Shown here: positions 1 to 8,318 of the stretch, piece after piece
Layout of the letters: each line of letters starts with the position of its first letter
Position numbering within the stretch: the stretch's first letter is position 1
From: Rhizobium subbaraonis
GTDB lineage: Bacteria > Pseudomonadota > Alphaproteobacteria > Rhizobiales > Rhizobiaceae
Reading direction: 5' to 3'
DNA length: 64,000 nt
NCBI RefSeq assembly: GCF_900220975.1
Contig: NZ_OBQD01000007.1
Span: 62,001-126,000, forward strand
Program-made: the position numbers and the translations under genes
Notes under the pieces: generated by a model
Seen by the model: only the letters and a program-made list of their open reading frames with translations
Told to the model about the DNA's origin: nothing
Databases searched by the model: none

Positions 1-77
1 CGAAGACCGGTGGGGACGACGACAAGAAGCCGGGTGGCTCGGTCGTCTCCCTCGACTCTTTCCGCAAGAAGAACTGA
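1..77 (+). CDS. sspB: C-terminal end of SspB (ClpXP adaptor), partial
   Basis: Only the last 24 codons are inside the window, read from base 3 and ending with TGA at 75-77. The visible peptide is a hydrophilic Asp/Lys/Gly linker followed by the terminal stretch VVSLDSFRKKN. Alphaproteobacterial SspB adaptors have this layout: a folded substrate-binding domain (outside the window), a flexible tail and a short C-terminal ClpX-binding module ending in Phe-Arg-Lys-Lys. SspB delivers ssrA-tagged proteins to ClpXP. The call rests on this tail and on the DUF4169 gene 14 bases downstream, so it is likely rather than certain. Confidence 0.62.
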   Translation, partial: KTGGDDDKKPGGSVVSLDSFRKKN

Positions 78-91
78 GGAAAGGCGGCGGC

Positions 92-277
92 ATGAGCGGC
101 GACGTCGTCAATCTCCGCCAGTTTCGCAAGCAGAAGGCCCGCTCCGAGAAGGAGCGGCAGGCCGAGCAGAACCGCATCTCCTTCGGCCGCACCAAGGCCG
201 AGAAGAACCTGACCCGCGCCCTGAACGAGAAGGCAGAAAAGACGCTCGACCAGGGCCATATCGACAAGCCGGAATGA
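92..277 (+). CDS. DUF4169 family small basic protein
   Basis: This 61-residue, highly charged protein starts at ATG 92 behind a GAGGAAAGG purine stretch, 14 bases after the sspB stop, so the two are probably co-transcribed. The N-terminus reads VVNLRQFRKQKAR and is followed by a helix-prone Lys/Glu/Arg-rich segment containing FGRTKAEK. This matches the DUF4169 family, whose function is not known. The N-terminal VVNLRQFRK resembles the C-terminal VVSLDSFRK of the preceding SspB. In SspB that region is where ClpX docking is expected, so a role connected with ClpXP is possible but is inference only. There is no signal peptide, so it is cytosolic. Confidence 0.85.
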   Translation: MSGDVVNLRQFRKQKARSEKERQAEQNRISFGRTKAEKNLTRALNEKAEKTLDQGHIDKPE

Positions 278-364
278 CCGGCGGCTTCCAGAAATTTCAT
301 ACACTTGCGGGATGACGATGATGCGGTACGCAAGCGACCTGAATCGGATTGCGAGCAAAAGCCG

Positions 365-595
365 TTGATCCGCAAGCACTCAGCCACCCTGCACGGCCAT
401 CGCACCAGCTTCTCGCTGGAGGAACCATTCTGGCAGGAACTGAAGACGATTGCCGCCGGTCGCGGTATTGCCCTTGCCACCCTGTTGACCGAGATCGACG
501 ACGCCCGCCCGCCCGAGAGCAACCTCTCCTCGGCCCTGCGCGTTCATGTCCTGGAAGCGCTGAAGACGCGTATTCGCCAAGGCGCAACCGAATAG
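365..595 (+). CDS. Ribbon-helix-helix domain protein
   Basis: The product is about 76 residues beginning IRKHSATLHGHRTSFSLEEPFW, a pattern typical of small rhizobial ribbon-helix-helix proteins in which the strand HRTSFSLE is followed by two helices. The reading frame is open back to a TTG at 305, but the 20 extra residues are acidic and unlike the family, so I prefer the TTG at 365 that places the conserved IRKHSATLHGHRTS at the start. Neither start has a strong Shine-Dalgarno sequence. RHH proteins usually dimerise and bind DNA, often as repressors. The target is not visible. It follows sspB and DUF4169 on the same strand. Confidence 0.75.
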   Translation: MIRKHSATLHGHRTSFSLEEPFWQELKTIAAGRGIALATLLTEIDDARPPESNLSSALRVHVLEALKTRIRQGATE

Positions 596-694
596 GCGCC
601 CTGCAACAGGATGTCGCGCGGGCGTGTCACCGCGCCAGCCCAGAGCGAGCCGCCCCGCCCTCCCGCCAATGTTCCCACGCAGGAGCCGGACGGT

Positions 695-3600
695 TCAGTT
701 CACACCGGGAAGCGCGTCGAAATTCAGGCTGTCGCCGCTGATCGGCGGCAGGGGTTCGCGGACAACCCCCTCGCTCGGATCGACGCGGAATCCCTCGCCG
801 GGCTGCGCCGGCCGCTGCTGCTCGGCCGCGCGGCGCTCGGCCTCGGCGCGGGCCGCCTGTTCCGCCCTCACCTGCTCGGCGCGCCTGCGCGCCTCCGCGC
901 GTTTGCGTTCTTCTTCGGCTGCGCGAAGCCTTGCCGCTTCCGCAATCGCAGCGCGCTCCTGCGCACGGGACCGGTAGAGAGCCGCCTCGCGGCGCAAGCG
1001 CTGCTTTTCGAGAGCGCTCGCCTGCAGGATTTCGACGCGCCGCCGCTCCCGCTCGAACCGCCGCAGCGACAGGTAATTGCCGAGCGGCTGGGCATCGAGG
1101 CGCATCCTGGGCTCTGCGATCGGTCCGTCGAAGAAGAGCGTCACCTCGGGCTCGCCCCCGGCCATGGCTTCCTCACCGGCACGCAGCCGCATTCCCACCT
1201 GCCCCGCAAGCGTCCGGTCGGCCAGATTGATTTCGACGCCGCCGCTGAAGGTCGCAGCGCCGTCCGTCCCCGTTACCGCATCGGCGCGAAGCTTGCCGGA
1301 GGCGATCGTGAAGGGAATGTTGACGGCGCCGAGCAGCGCGTCGCCGCCGAGCGTCTCGCCACGCGCAATCTCCTCGGAACGGCTTTCGGTGATATCTCCC
1401 TCCGTCACGTCCGCTGCAGCCAGGATCGCCCCGAAGCCGTCGCTCCGCAGACCGCGCAGTTTCAGTCCATTGAGACGCGCTTCCCCCGAACCGCTGGCGG
1501 CCGCGATCATCGCAGCCGCGCTCTCGCCGGAAGCGTCGAGCGCAAGGGTGATGTCGCCGCGGCCTTCGGCGACAGGACTGCCCGAGGCCGTCCAGACCAT
1601 CTGCGAAACATCAGCGCCCGAAAGCCTCAGGCGCGTTTCCAGGAGGCCGGTCGTACCGGCATTCGAAAGCTTGAAGCGGCCGCCGAGCTTTCCGCCCAGC
1701 CAGTCGCCGCCGACGTCGTCCAGCGCGATGTCTCCCCCGGTCCAGGCGAGCGTTCCGCCAAAATTCTCGACCGGCCCGTAAAAGCCCGTCCAGAAGCGGG
1801 CCGCCGTCAGTTGGACGTTCACATCGGCGTTTTCACGTGCGGGACTTGCCACGGGCTCCGCACTGAACCCTTCTCCGTCCACACTCTCGATCGGCCCGAG
1901 GATCCCCTCCGCAAGCCAGGCCAGATCCAGCGTATCGAAGGCAAGCGCGCCCGTCGCCTTCGGCGCGGACGCCGTCCGGTCGATGCGCAGTTCGCCCGAA
2001 ACGCCGTTGCGGTCGACCGTGCCGCCGATATCCGTAAGCTGGATGGCGTCCCCGCCAATCGCAGCTTTCGCCCTGAGCGCCACCGGAAGCCCGGCGCCGG
2101 TCTGCGGCAGCACGATATCATTCATCAGCAGATAGGGCTCGATATCGGCGGAGTCGGCCGAGATCGCGAGATCGCCTTGAAGGAACCGTTCCGCCGAAAG
2201 ATCCACCCTGCCATCGACAGCAATCGACGTGTCGCCGGCCGTAAAGACGAAGGAGACTTCACCGGGGCCGGTCTTCGACTGCGAGAACTTGACAGCAACC
2301 ACCCCGTCCGCCTCGCCGTCGAAGGGCAGAGGCTGCAGGCCAAGCTGTCCCGCAAGCACGACGGTGCGCGGATTGGCCAGCATCACCTCTCCCTCGATGT
2401 TGCCGCCGTTCAAAAAGTCACCGAAATTCTCAGCCGAGACGCGGGCATCCACGCGCCCGCCATTGGCCGTTCCGGCCACGATCATCCCCAGCGGGCCGCT
2501 CCGGTCACCCGGCAGTGCCAGCGTGACCTTGAGGTCGGCATCGTCGTAGTAGCCAGCGCCGGTGACAAGGCGGGCAAGCAGCGGATGCGGCGGGAGGTGC
2601 CGCGAAATCAGCTCCAGCACGGGCCGGATCTCCCCCGCCCGCACGGTCAGATCCAGTCCGGCCGATGGCGTGGCAAGCGTGCCGCCCATCTGCCCCCGGA
2701 CGGACACCGCAGCCCCCGCAAGCGAAGCGACGTCCAGCCGGCTGACATCGAGCTCGCCGTTCCTGAGCGACAGCTTGGCATCGACCCCTTGCGCCTCTTC
2801 TCCGAAGGCCGTGAAGCGGTCTGCCTTCAGGGCAACCGCGATCGAATGGCGCAAGAGGGTATCGGCGGAAGCTTCGCCGGCGAACAGCCCGGTCAGCGCG
2901 CGAAGCGTCTCGATCTCGACGCTGTTGCCACCCAGCTCCACCGACAGCGCCGGCGCCGCGTCGGCGCGCGATTCCCGCTCGATCCGCCCGGTCAGAGACG
3001 CCCCCCCGGCGGCGATCTCCAGCTTTTCGAAGCGTTGCAGCTCGTCGGTCAGCTCCACCTCGGCGGCAAAGCCGGCGCTGCGCAGGCGGCGAATTTCCGG
3101 GTCCACGGAGCCTGCCAGCCAGGCGGCGAGGCCGGAGGGCTGGTTCGAGGCAACGAGCAGGTCACCGCTGAAGCCGCGATGCCCCCTCAGCGTCAGCCGG
3201 CCCTTGGCATCGACGGTGGTGCGGCCGGGAAACTGCGCCGTGCCGCGCGCCACCTTCCAGCCCTCGCCATCCGGCTCGACATCCAACAGCACCTCGCGGA
3301 CGGTCGTGTCCCCGATAACGATCGCCGGCAACTTGAGGCTGGCGCGCCCCGGCACCTGCGGAATGGGAATATCGGCGAGGATGGAGAGAAGGTTGTTGAG
3401 ACGCTGGCGAGCGGAAATGTCGGCGTTGCGGCCGGTCTTGCCCTGCTCCCCGTTGCGCCCGATCCGGCTGACGTCGATCTGCTGGCCATCCGCGATCAGC
3501 AGGAATTCAGGGTGCCTGCCGGTGTCGAGCGTCGCCTCCCCTGTCACGATATAGGGATCGGAAGGATCGCCCGCCGACAGCTCGTACTTGGGCACCCGCA

Positions 3601-4408
3601 CGCGCTCGTTGGTCAGCTCGAAATCGCCGGTGATCCGGAGCGCATTCGGCTGCGGCTTCTCGTTCGCCGGCCGCTTCTGCGACAGCACGAAGGTGCCGCC
3701 ATATTGCGGCTTGAAGTCGGCGACCTTCAGATCGCCGTCGAGATCGGCGCTAAAGGCGATCTTGTCGGGAACGATCCGCGCCTTCACCTTCAACGTGCCG
3801 TGCTCGTCGAGTTGGCCGGTGGAGACCTGGAATGCACCGGGATTACCGTCGAGCGTTCCCCGCCCGTCGATGCGCCACGGACCGGTCAGCGACCGTGCAG
3901 ACATCTGTGCGTTGAGGTCGGCAAGTCGGCGCGTGCGCCCGGCCTGCTCGTCGACGAACTCGATTTCGCCGCCGGTAACCGAGACGTTCTCCAGAACCAC
4001 GGTCTTGGCCGGGATATCGGAGCGGCGGCCGCGCGCCCAGTCGAGCGTGCCGTCGGAAAGCAGCGTCAGGCGCACCTTCGGCCCGTCGATGCGCATGTCG
4101 AAAATCAGCGCCTCGCCGCTGAGAAACGGCGCCAGCTCCGCGTCCATGGAAAAGCGGTCGATGGTGACGATCGGCTCCGCCCCCTCCTCCTCGCCGACGC
4201 GCACGTCGTGCAGCGTGACGGAGGGAAAGGGAATGAGACGGGCATCGACAGTCCCGTGGACGACCACCTTGCGGCCGACGATCCGGCTTGCCTCGCGCTC
4301 GAAATCCTGGCGGAAACCGGTCCAGTCGATGAAATACGGGGCAAGCAGCGCCGCAAACAGCGCCAGTACCACCAGACCACCTACCGCCAACATCACCCGT
4401 GAGAGCAC
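695..4408 (-). CDS. AsmA family protein (large envelope protein)
   Basis: The predicted product is about 1,237 residues. It has one N-terminal membrane anchor (residues about 6-26) followed directly by the AsmA signature region YFIDWTGFRQDFEREASRIVGRK. A long series of beta-rich repeats follows, as expected for AsmA/TamB-like lipid-transfer bridges, ending with an AsmA-type C-terminal domain near residue 900-1080. AsmA proteins sit in the inner membrane with a periplasmic body and are implicated in phospholipid supply to the outer membrane. The last ~130 residues differ: an Arg/Glu/Ala-rich coiled coil and a Pro-rich tail. Starts are GTG 4408, GTG 4396 or ATG 4393. A continuous 1,263-codon frame on the opposite strand is a GC artefact. 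Confidence 0.88.
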   Translation of the reverse strand: MLSRVMLAVGGLVVLALFAALLAPYFIDWTGFRQDFEREASRIVGRKVVVHGTVDARLIPFPSVTLHDVRVGEEEGAEPIVTIDRFSMDAELAPFLSGEALIFDMRIDGPKVRLTLLSDGTLDWARGRRSDIPAKTVVLENVSVTGGEIEFVDEQAGRTRRLADLNAQMSARSLTGPWRIDGRGTLDGNPGAFQVSTGQLDEHGTLKVKARIVPDKIAFSADLDGDLKVADFKPQYGGTFVLSQKRPANEKPQPNALRITGDFELTNERVRVPKYELSAGDPSDPYIVTGEATLDTGRHPEFLLIADGQQIDVSRIGRNGEQGKTGRNADISARQRLNNLLSILADIPIPQVPGRASLKLPAIVIGDTTVREVLLDVEPDGEGWKVARGTAQFPGRTTVDAKGRLTLRGHRGFSGDLLVASNQPSGLAAWLAGSVDPEIRRLRSAGFAAEVELTDELQRFEKLEIAAGGASLTGRIERESRADAAPALSVELGGNSVEIETLRALTGLFAGEASADTLLRHSIAVALKADRFTAFGEEAQGVDAKLSLRNGELDVSRLDVASLAGAAVSVRGQMGGTLATPSAGLDLTVRAGEIRPVLELISRHLPPHPLLARLVTGAGYYDDADLKVTLALPGDRSGPLGMIVAGTANGGRVDARVSAENFGDFLNGGNIEGEVMLANPRTVVLAGQLGLQPLPFDGEADGVVAVKFSQSKTGPGEVSFVFTAGDTSIAVDGRVDLSAERFLQGDLAISADSADIEPYLLMNDIVLPQTGAGLPVALRAKAAIGGDAIQLTDIGGTVDRNGVSGELRIDRTASAPKATGALAFDTLDLAWLAEGILGPIESVDGEGFSAEPVASPARENADVNVQLTAARFWTGFYGPVENFGGTLAWTGGDIALDDVGGDWLGGKLGGRFKLSNAGTTGLLETRLRLSGADVSQMVWTASGSPVAEGRGDITLALDASGESAAAMIAAASGSGEARLNGLKLRGLRSDGFGAILAAADVTEGDITESRSEEIARGETLGGDALLGAVNIPFTIASGKLRADAVTGTDGAATFSGGVEINLADRTLAGQVGMRLRAGEEAMAGGEPEVTLFFDGPIAEPRMRLDAQPLGNYLSLRRFERERRRVEILQASALEKQRLRREAALYRSRAQERAAIAEAARLRAAEEERKRAEARRRAEQVRAEQAARAEAERRAAEQQRPAQPGEGFRVDPSEGVVREPLPPISGDSLNFDALPGVN

Positions 4409-4541
4409 GCCGCCAATCCCGACATCTACTTCAATCGTCTGCCGTCAGAATAAGGCCCAGCGCACGTCTTTCGCGCATTCGCGACGGTATTCCTGCCGGC
4501 AACATCTTCAATGACTATAAGCAGATGGCAGCCGCCATGTC

Positions 4542-5954
4542 TCACTCCGGGCGAAAAATCTTTCCGGGATTGAGGATGTTGTCCGGGTCCAGGGCCCGTT
4601 TCACCTGCCGCATCACGTCCACGGCTTCGCCCAGCTCCCGCGGTAGGAAGGACTGCTTGCCCTGCCCGATGCCGTGTTCGCCGGTGCAGGTGCCGTCCAT
4701 GGAAAGTGCGCGCGCGTTCAGCCGGGCCACGAACGCCTCCACCTTCTCGATCTCGGCGCTGTCCTTGTCGTCGAAGACGACGCTGACATGGAAATTGCCG
4801 TCGCCGGCATGGCCGACGATCGGTGCGAGCAAACCATGCTCCTCGATATCGGCCTCGGTCGCCGCGACGCAGTCGGCAAGGCGCGAGATCGGCACGCAGA
4901 CATCTGTCGCAAGCACGGCCGCTCCCGGCCGCAGCCCTTTAGCGGCCCAGTAGACGTCGTGGCGCGCCTTCCACAACCGCGCGCGCTCCTCCGCATCCGC
5001 GGTCCATTGAAAATCGCCGCCTTCGCATTCCGAGGCAACTTCGCCGAACTGGCGCGACTGCAGCGCCACGCTCTCCTGGCTGCCGTGGAACTCGACGAAA
5101 AGGGTCGGCTGCTCGGTGAGCGTGAGCCCGGAATAGGCGTTGCACGCCTTGATCTGCAGCGTATTCAGTAGCTCGATGCGGGCGACCGGAATGCCGAGCT
5201 GGATCGTCGCGATGACGGCGTTGCAGGCGTCCTTCAGCGTCGGGAACCCGCAGATGCCGCCGGCGATCACGTCCGGAATGCCCTGCAGGCGCAGCGTGAT
5301 CGAGGTGAGAACGCCGAGCGTGCCTTCCGAACCGACATAGAGCCGGGTCAGATCGTATCCGGCAGACGACTTGCGGGCGCGCCGCGCGGTGCGGATCTCC
5401 TCACCCTTTGCCGTCACGACGGTCACGGCCAGCACGTTGTCCTTCATCGTGCCGTAGCGCACCGCATTCGTGCCCGAGGCGCGCGTCGAGGTCATGCCGC
5501 CGATCGAGGCGTTCGCGCCGGGGTCGATCGGGAAGAAGAGCCCCGTATCGCGCAGATAGGCGTTCAGTTCCTCGCGTGTAATGCCGGGCTCGACGGTGCA
5601 GTCGAGGTCCTCCGCATTGACCTGGATGACCCGGTTCATACGGCTGAAATCGATGGAGATGCCGCCGAAAGGCGCATTGATCTGCCCCTCGAGCGAGGAG
5701 CCGGTGCCGAATGGGATGATCGGCACCCCGTGCTCGGCGCAGAGCCGCACCGCCGCCTTCACGTCATCGGCGTTCTCGGCAAACAGCACGCCGTCCGGCA
5801 GTTGCGCCGGTATATAGGTCATTGTGTGCGCGTGCTGGGCGCGGATTGCTTCGCCGGTTTGAAAACGCTCCGCGAAGATCTGCCTGAAGGCGGAGATGGC
5901 GGTCGCGATCGCCTCTTCGTTGCGTGCCCCTACCCTGATGTCCGAAAGCGCCAC
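4542..5954 (-). CDS. FAD-binding oxidoreductase, D-lactate dehydrogenase (cytochrome)-like
   Basis: The product is about 470 residues of the FAD_binding_4 / FAD-oxidase_C class. The PP-loop FAD site is seen in PFGTGSSLEGQINAP and DPGANASIGGMTSTRASGTNAVRYG. The C-terminal half has GHAGDGNFHV and TCTGEHGIGQGK, both typical of D-lactate, glycolate and related 2-hydroxyacid dehydrogenases. The frame is open to ATG 6068, but a GAGGGAGAG Shine-Dalgarno sits just ahead of GTG 5954, and family members begin at this ALSDIRVG segment, so I place the start there. The exact substrate cannot be read from sequence. D-lactate is the most common assignment. It lies downstream of no obvious partner and is divergent from the small + strand gene that follows. 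Confidence 0.85.
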   Translation of the reverse strand: MALSDIRVGARNEEAIATAISAFRQIFAERFQTGEAIRAQHAHTMTYIPAQLPDGVLFAENADDVKAAVRLCAEHGVPIIPFGTGSSLEGQINAPFGGISIDFSRMNRVIQVNAEDLDCTVEPGITREELNAYLRDTGLFFPIDPGANASIGGMTSTRASGTNAVRYGTMKDNVLAVTVVTAKGEEIRTARRARKSSAGYDLTRLYVGSEGTLGVLTSITLRLQGIPDVIAGGICGFPTLKDACNAVIATIQLGIPVARIELLNTLQIKACNAYSGLTLTEQPTLFVEFHGSQESVALQSRQFGEVASECEGGDFQWTADAEERARLWKARHDVYWAAKGLRPGAAVLATDVCVPISRLADCVAATEADIEEHGLLAPIVGHAGDGNFHVSVVFDDKDSAEIEKVEAFVARLNARALSMDGTCTGEHGIGQGKQSFLPRELGEAVDVMRQVKRALDPDNILNPGKIFRPE

Positions 5955-6127
5955 TATCGTCTCTCCCTCTGCGTCCGCGGACTTATCGGAAACCGCAGCA
6001 CGCCTGTCCAGAGCAAGTTTGCCATGCGCGCCGCCGTAACCCCCGCGGGCGCGCAGTCTGCAAACCATTTGTAATGTACAGTTTCATGGCGGATAATTGC
6101 AGTCACGGATGGAAAGGAGCGCAAGCC

Positions 6128-6355
6128 ATGAGCCAGCGCAGCATCTGGACGATCGTTGCAGTCGTTATCCTGTTGGCGATCCTCACCGTAGGCTATCGCA
6201 TAACCGGTGAGCGCCTGACATTGGCAACCGCGACGACGACACCACCTGTTTCGAGCGAGCAGACCGGATCGACCGGCGGTACAACGGCCCCATCGACGGG
6301 CACGGCAATCCAGCCGAAACCGGTCGACGGCGCACAGCCGGCGACGAGCAACTGA
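6128..6355 (+). CDS. Small single-pass membrane protein, unknown function
   Basis: The product is a 75-residue protein starting at ATG 6128, with AAGGAG eight to twelve bases upstream. An in-frame ATG at 6074 also exists but lacks a good ribosome site. Residues 5-22 (SIWTIVAVVILLAILTVG) form one hydrophobic helix. The rest is a low-complexity Thr/Ser/Pro/Gly tail, probably exposed to the periplasm. I do not recognise the family. The arrangement resembles many small rhizobial inner-membrane proteins without assigned function. Confidence 0.7.
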   Translation: MSQRSIWTIVAVVILLAILTVGYRITGERLTLATATTTPPVSSEQTGSTGGTTAPSTGTAIQPKPVDGAQPATSN

Positions 6356-6437
6356 CAGCGCGCCGTCGCACCGAGCCTCCACTCCGCCTCGACATCGCGC
6401 CGGCGAAAAGGTGACGGTCATTCGGAACGAACACCCG

Positions 6438-8061
6438 TCAAAACACCAGAAAGTCGGCCGCCGTCAGATCAAGCCCTGCACCGATATTGGCAAACCGCAC
6501 CGCCGCCACCTTGCCGGCGCCGTCGGCATCGTATGAAAGCGCGCCAGCCTTGTCGTCGTAGACGATGCGGTCGTGCGAATCCGTCGCCTTCGTACCGATG
6601 GCAAGGGCCGAAACCGTCAGTGCGCCCACCTTCAGTTTCGTGAAGGTATCCTGATCGAGGAGGATACGGTCTTCCGAAACGTCGAAGTCCCTGATGGTGT
6701 CGATATTGGCCTTGCCGAGCCGCGTATCGAACACAAACTGGTCAATGCCCGATCCGCCGAGCAGGACATCATTTCCCGCACCACCGCTCAGCCGGTCGTT
6801 GCCACCGCCGCCGCTCAGCCGGTCATTGCCGGCACCGCCCGAAAGCCTGTCGCTGCCAGCCTCCCCGAATAGCCGGTCATCGCCCGTGCCGCCGAGAAGC
6901 GTGTCACCGCCGGAGCATCCGTAGAGCCGGTCGTCGCCGCTACCGCCGCTCAGCCGATCGTTGCCGCGGCCGCCCAGCACTGTGTCACCGCCGCCGCGTC
7001 CGGAGATGCTGTCGCCGCCCGCCAGCCCGTCGATCCTGTCGGAGAGGTTCGACCCGCTCAGCGTATCCGCCTTGGCGGTCGGGCGGATATGGGCCGGACT
7101 GCCGTCATGGGTGCCGACGAGGCGATCGAGATCGCGCTCGGGCGCGGCGAACGGGATGAACCCGTCTTTCAACGCCAGCTTCTCGAACTGTGCGACGCGC
7201 TTGCTACCGTCGATATAGTCGACCGCAAACACCGGCTTGCCGTTGTCGAGGAAATCCCGCTTGAGGACCTCGATCGTCTCCTCGTCGGGATTGAGGGGAT
7301 TGTTCTCGTCGGCATCGCCGCCATGGTATACGTCCTCCACCGCGATGGCACCGATGGCGTCCAGATAGGCCTTCTTCCGCGCGGTGTCGGAACCGAGGTC
7401 GTTGATGATCCAGGCGCCGTTCTGCGGGATCACGAAGAAGTCTGGATTGGTCTCGCGTGCATGATCGGTCAGCGCGACGATGAAATCCACCATCCGCTGG
7501 GCGGCCTGCTTGACGTTCTTCGGATCGCCCGCCTCCCTGTCCCTGGCGGACATTTCCGCGCCCCAGAAATAGTAGCCATCGACGATATCGAGATAGGCGG
7601 CATCGAAGCCTGCCTTGACGATGGCGTCGAGATCCCCGGTCTTCTTGTCGTTGAAGATGATCTTTTGCCAGTCCTTGTCCCAGTAGCGAACCTTGCGCGA
7701 TTCAGGCCAATCGGGATTGAGCGGTCCGAGCCAGTCCGGCGCCTTGCCGGTGAGCTTGCCGGGCGCCTCGCCGCCGACCGTCCAGTTCTTGTGCCAGTAG
7801 TCGCGATAATCCGAAAGCCTCGCCGATGGAGATGTAGGAGACGACGACGGAACGCCCGCCCATACCGTCCTTCATGCGGGCAATCTCGTCGTGGAAAAAG
7901 CGGCCGCCATTGGTACCGTCCCGCGACGAATCGATCACCAGAAGATCATGCGTGGCCGATGCAAGCAGATCGGCGTTGGCGGGCTTGCCGTTGATCCCCT
8001 GCAGGGCATAGCCCCAGTTCTGCACGGCAACCCAGCCCGTCGAAGTCTTGAATTTCACCAT
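6438..8061 (-). pseudogene. Secreted GH114/TM1410-like glycosidase fused to RTX repeats, frameshifted
   Basis: Two minus-strand frames together make one protein of about 540 residues. The first (from ATG 8061) reads VAVQNWGYALQG...LLVIDSSRDG...VVVSYISIGEA, then runs out of frame. The second continues exactly where the family would, SDYRDYWHKNW...PDWLGPLNPDWPE...VRYWDKDWQKIIF...KAGFDAAYLDIVDGYYFWGAE. These are motifs of the TM1410/MJ1477 putative glycoside hydrolases related to GH114 endo-alpha-1,4-polygalactosaminidases. About ten glycine/aspartate nonapeptides and a C-terminal domain ending DFLVF follow, the usual layout of type I-secreted RTX proteins. There is no N-terminal signal peptide. 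The break is one extra base in the AAA at about 7814-7816 (plus strand), so it is either a real inactivation or a sequencing error. Confidence 0.85.
6738..7067 (-). repeat. RTX (hemolysin-type calcium-binding) nonapeptide repeats
   Basis: Roughly ten tandem copies of the pattern GGxGxDxLx are encoded here, for example GGAGNDRLSGGGGNDRLSGG. They form the calcium-binding beta-roll of the frameshifted glycosidase gene. The DNA is accordingly repetitive in 27-base units. One repeat carries an unusual Cys (YGCSGGD). Confidence 0.9.
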
Positions 8062-8252
8062 CCCGGTGCCCCTTGCTGAACGGCCCGAAGTGGCCGGTCT
8101 TCACTTGTGCGACCGTTGATGCGAGCAGCCAACCACAAGTCCGGGCGTCGTATTGGCAGCAGCAAGACGGTCGTCAAAGCCGTTGCATAGCGCCTTGATC
8201 CTAACGTGTGGTAGCGGGGCTCGATGAAATTTGCGCGAAAAGCGAACGAAAC

Positions 8253-8277
8253 GCGCCGCCGTTTTTATCGGCGGCGC
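8253..8277 (-). terminator. Hairpin downstream of the RND pump operon
   Basis: A perfect 8-bp stem GCGCCGCC/GGCGGCGC with a 9-base loop lies 42 bases past the stop of the RND permease gene. On the minus strand it is followed by the moderately U-rich GTTTCGTTCGCTTTTC, so it is a plausible Rho-independent terminator that separates the pump from the next minus-strand gene. Confidence 0.55.
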
Positions 8278-8318
8278 TTACAAAACTTCGTTCACGGATA
8301 CGGAATTGGAATGCCCGC

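Noticed and set aside
611-4402. Open frame of 1,263 codons on the plus strand across the AsmA gene
   Set aside because: It is antisense to a well-supported AsmA gene. Its Arg/Gly/Ala/His-rich composition and lack of family pattern show a GC-driven shadow frame.
6738-7067. Tandem repeats read as a CRISPR or satellite array
   Set aside because: The repeats are 27-base units that encode in-frame RTX nonapeptides and have no spacers.
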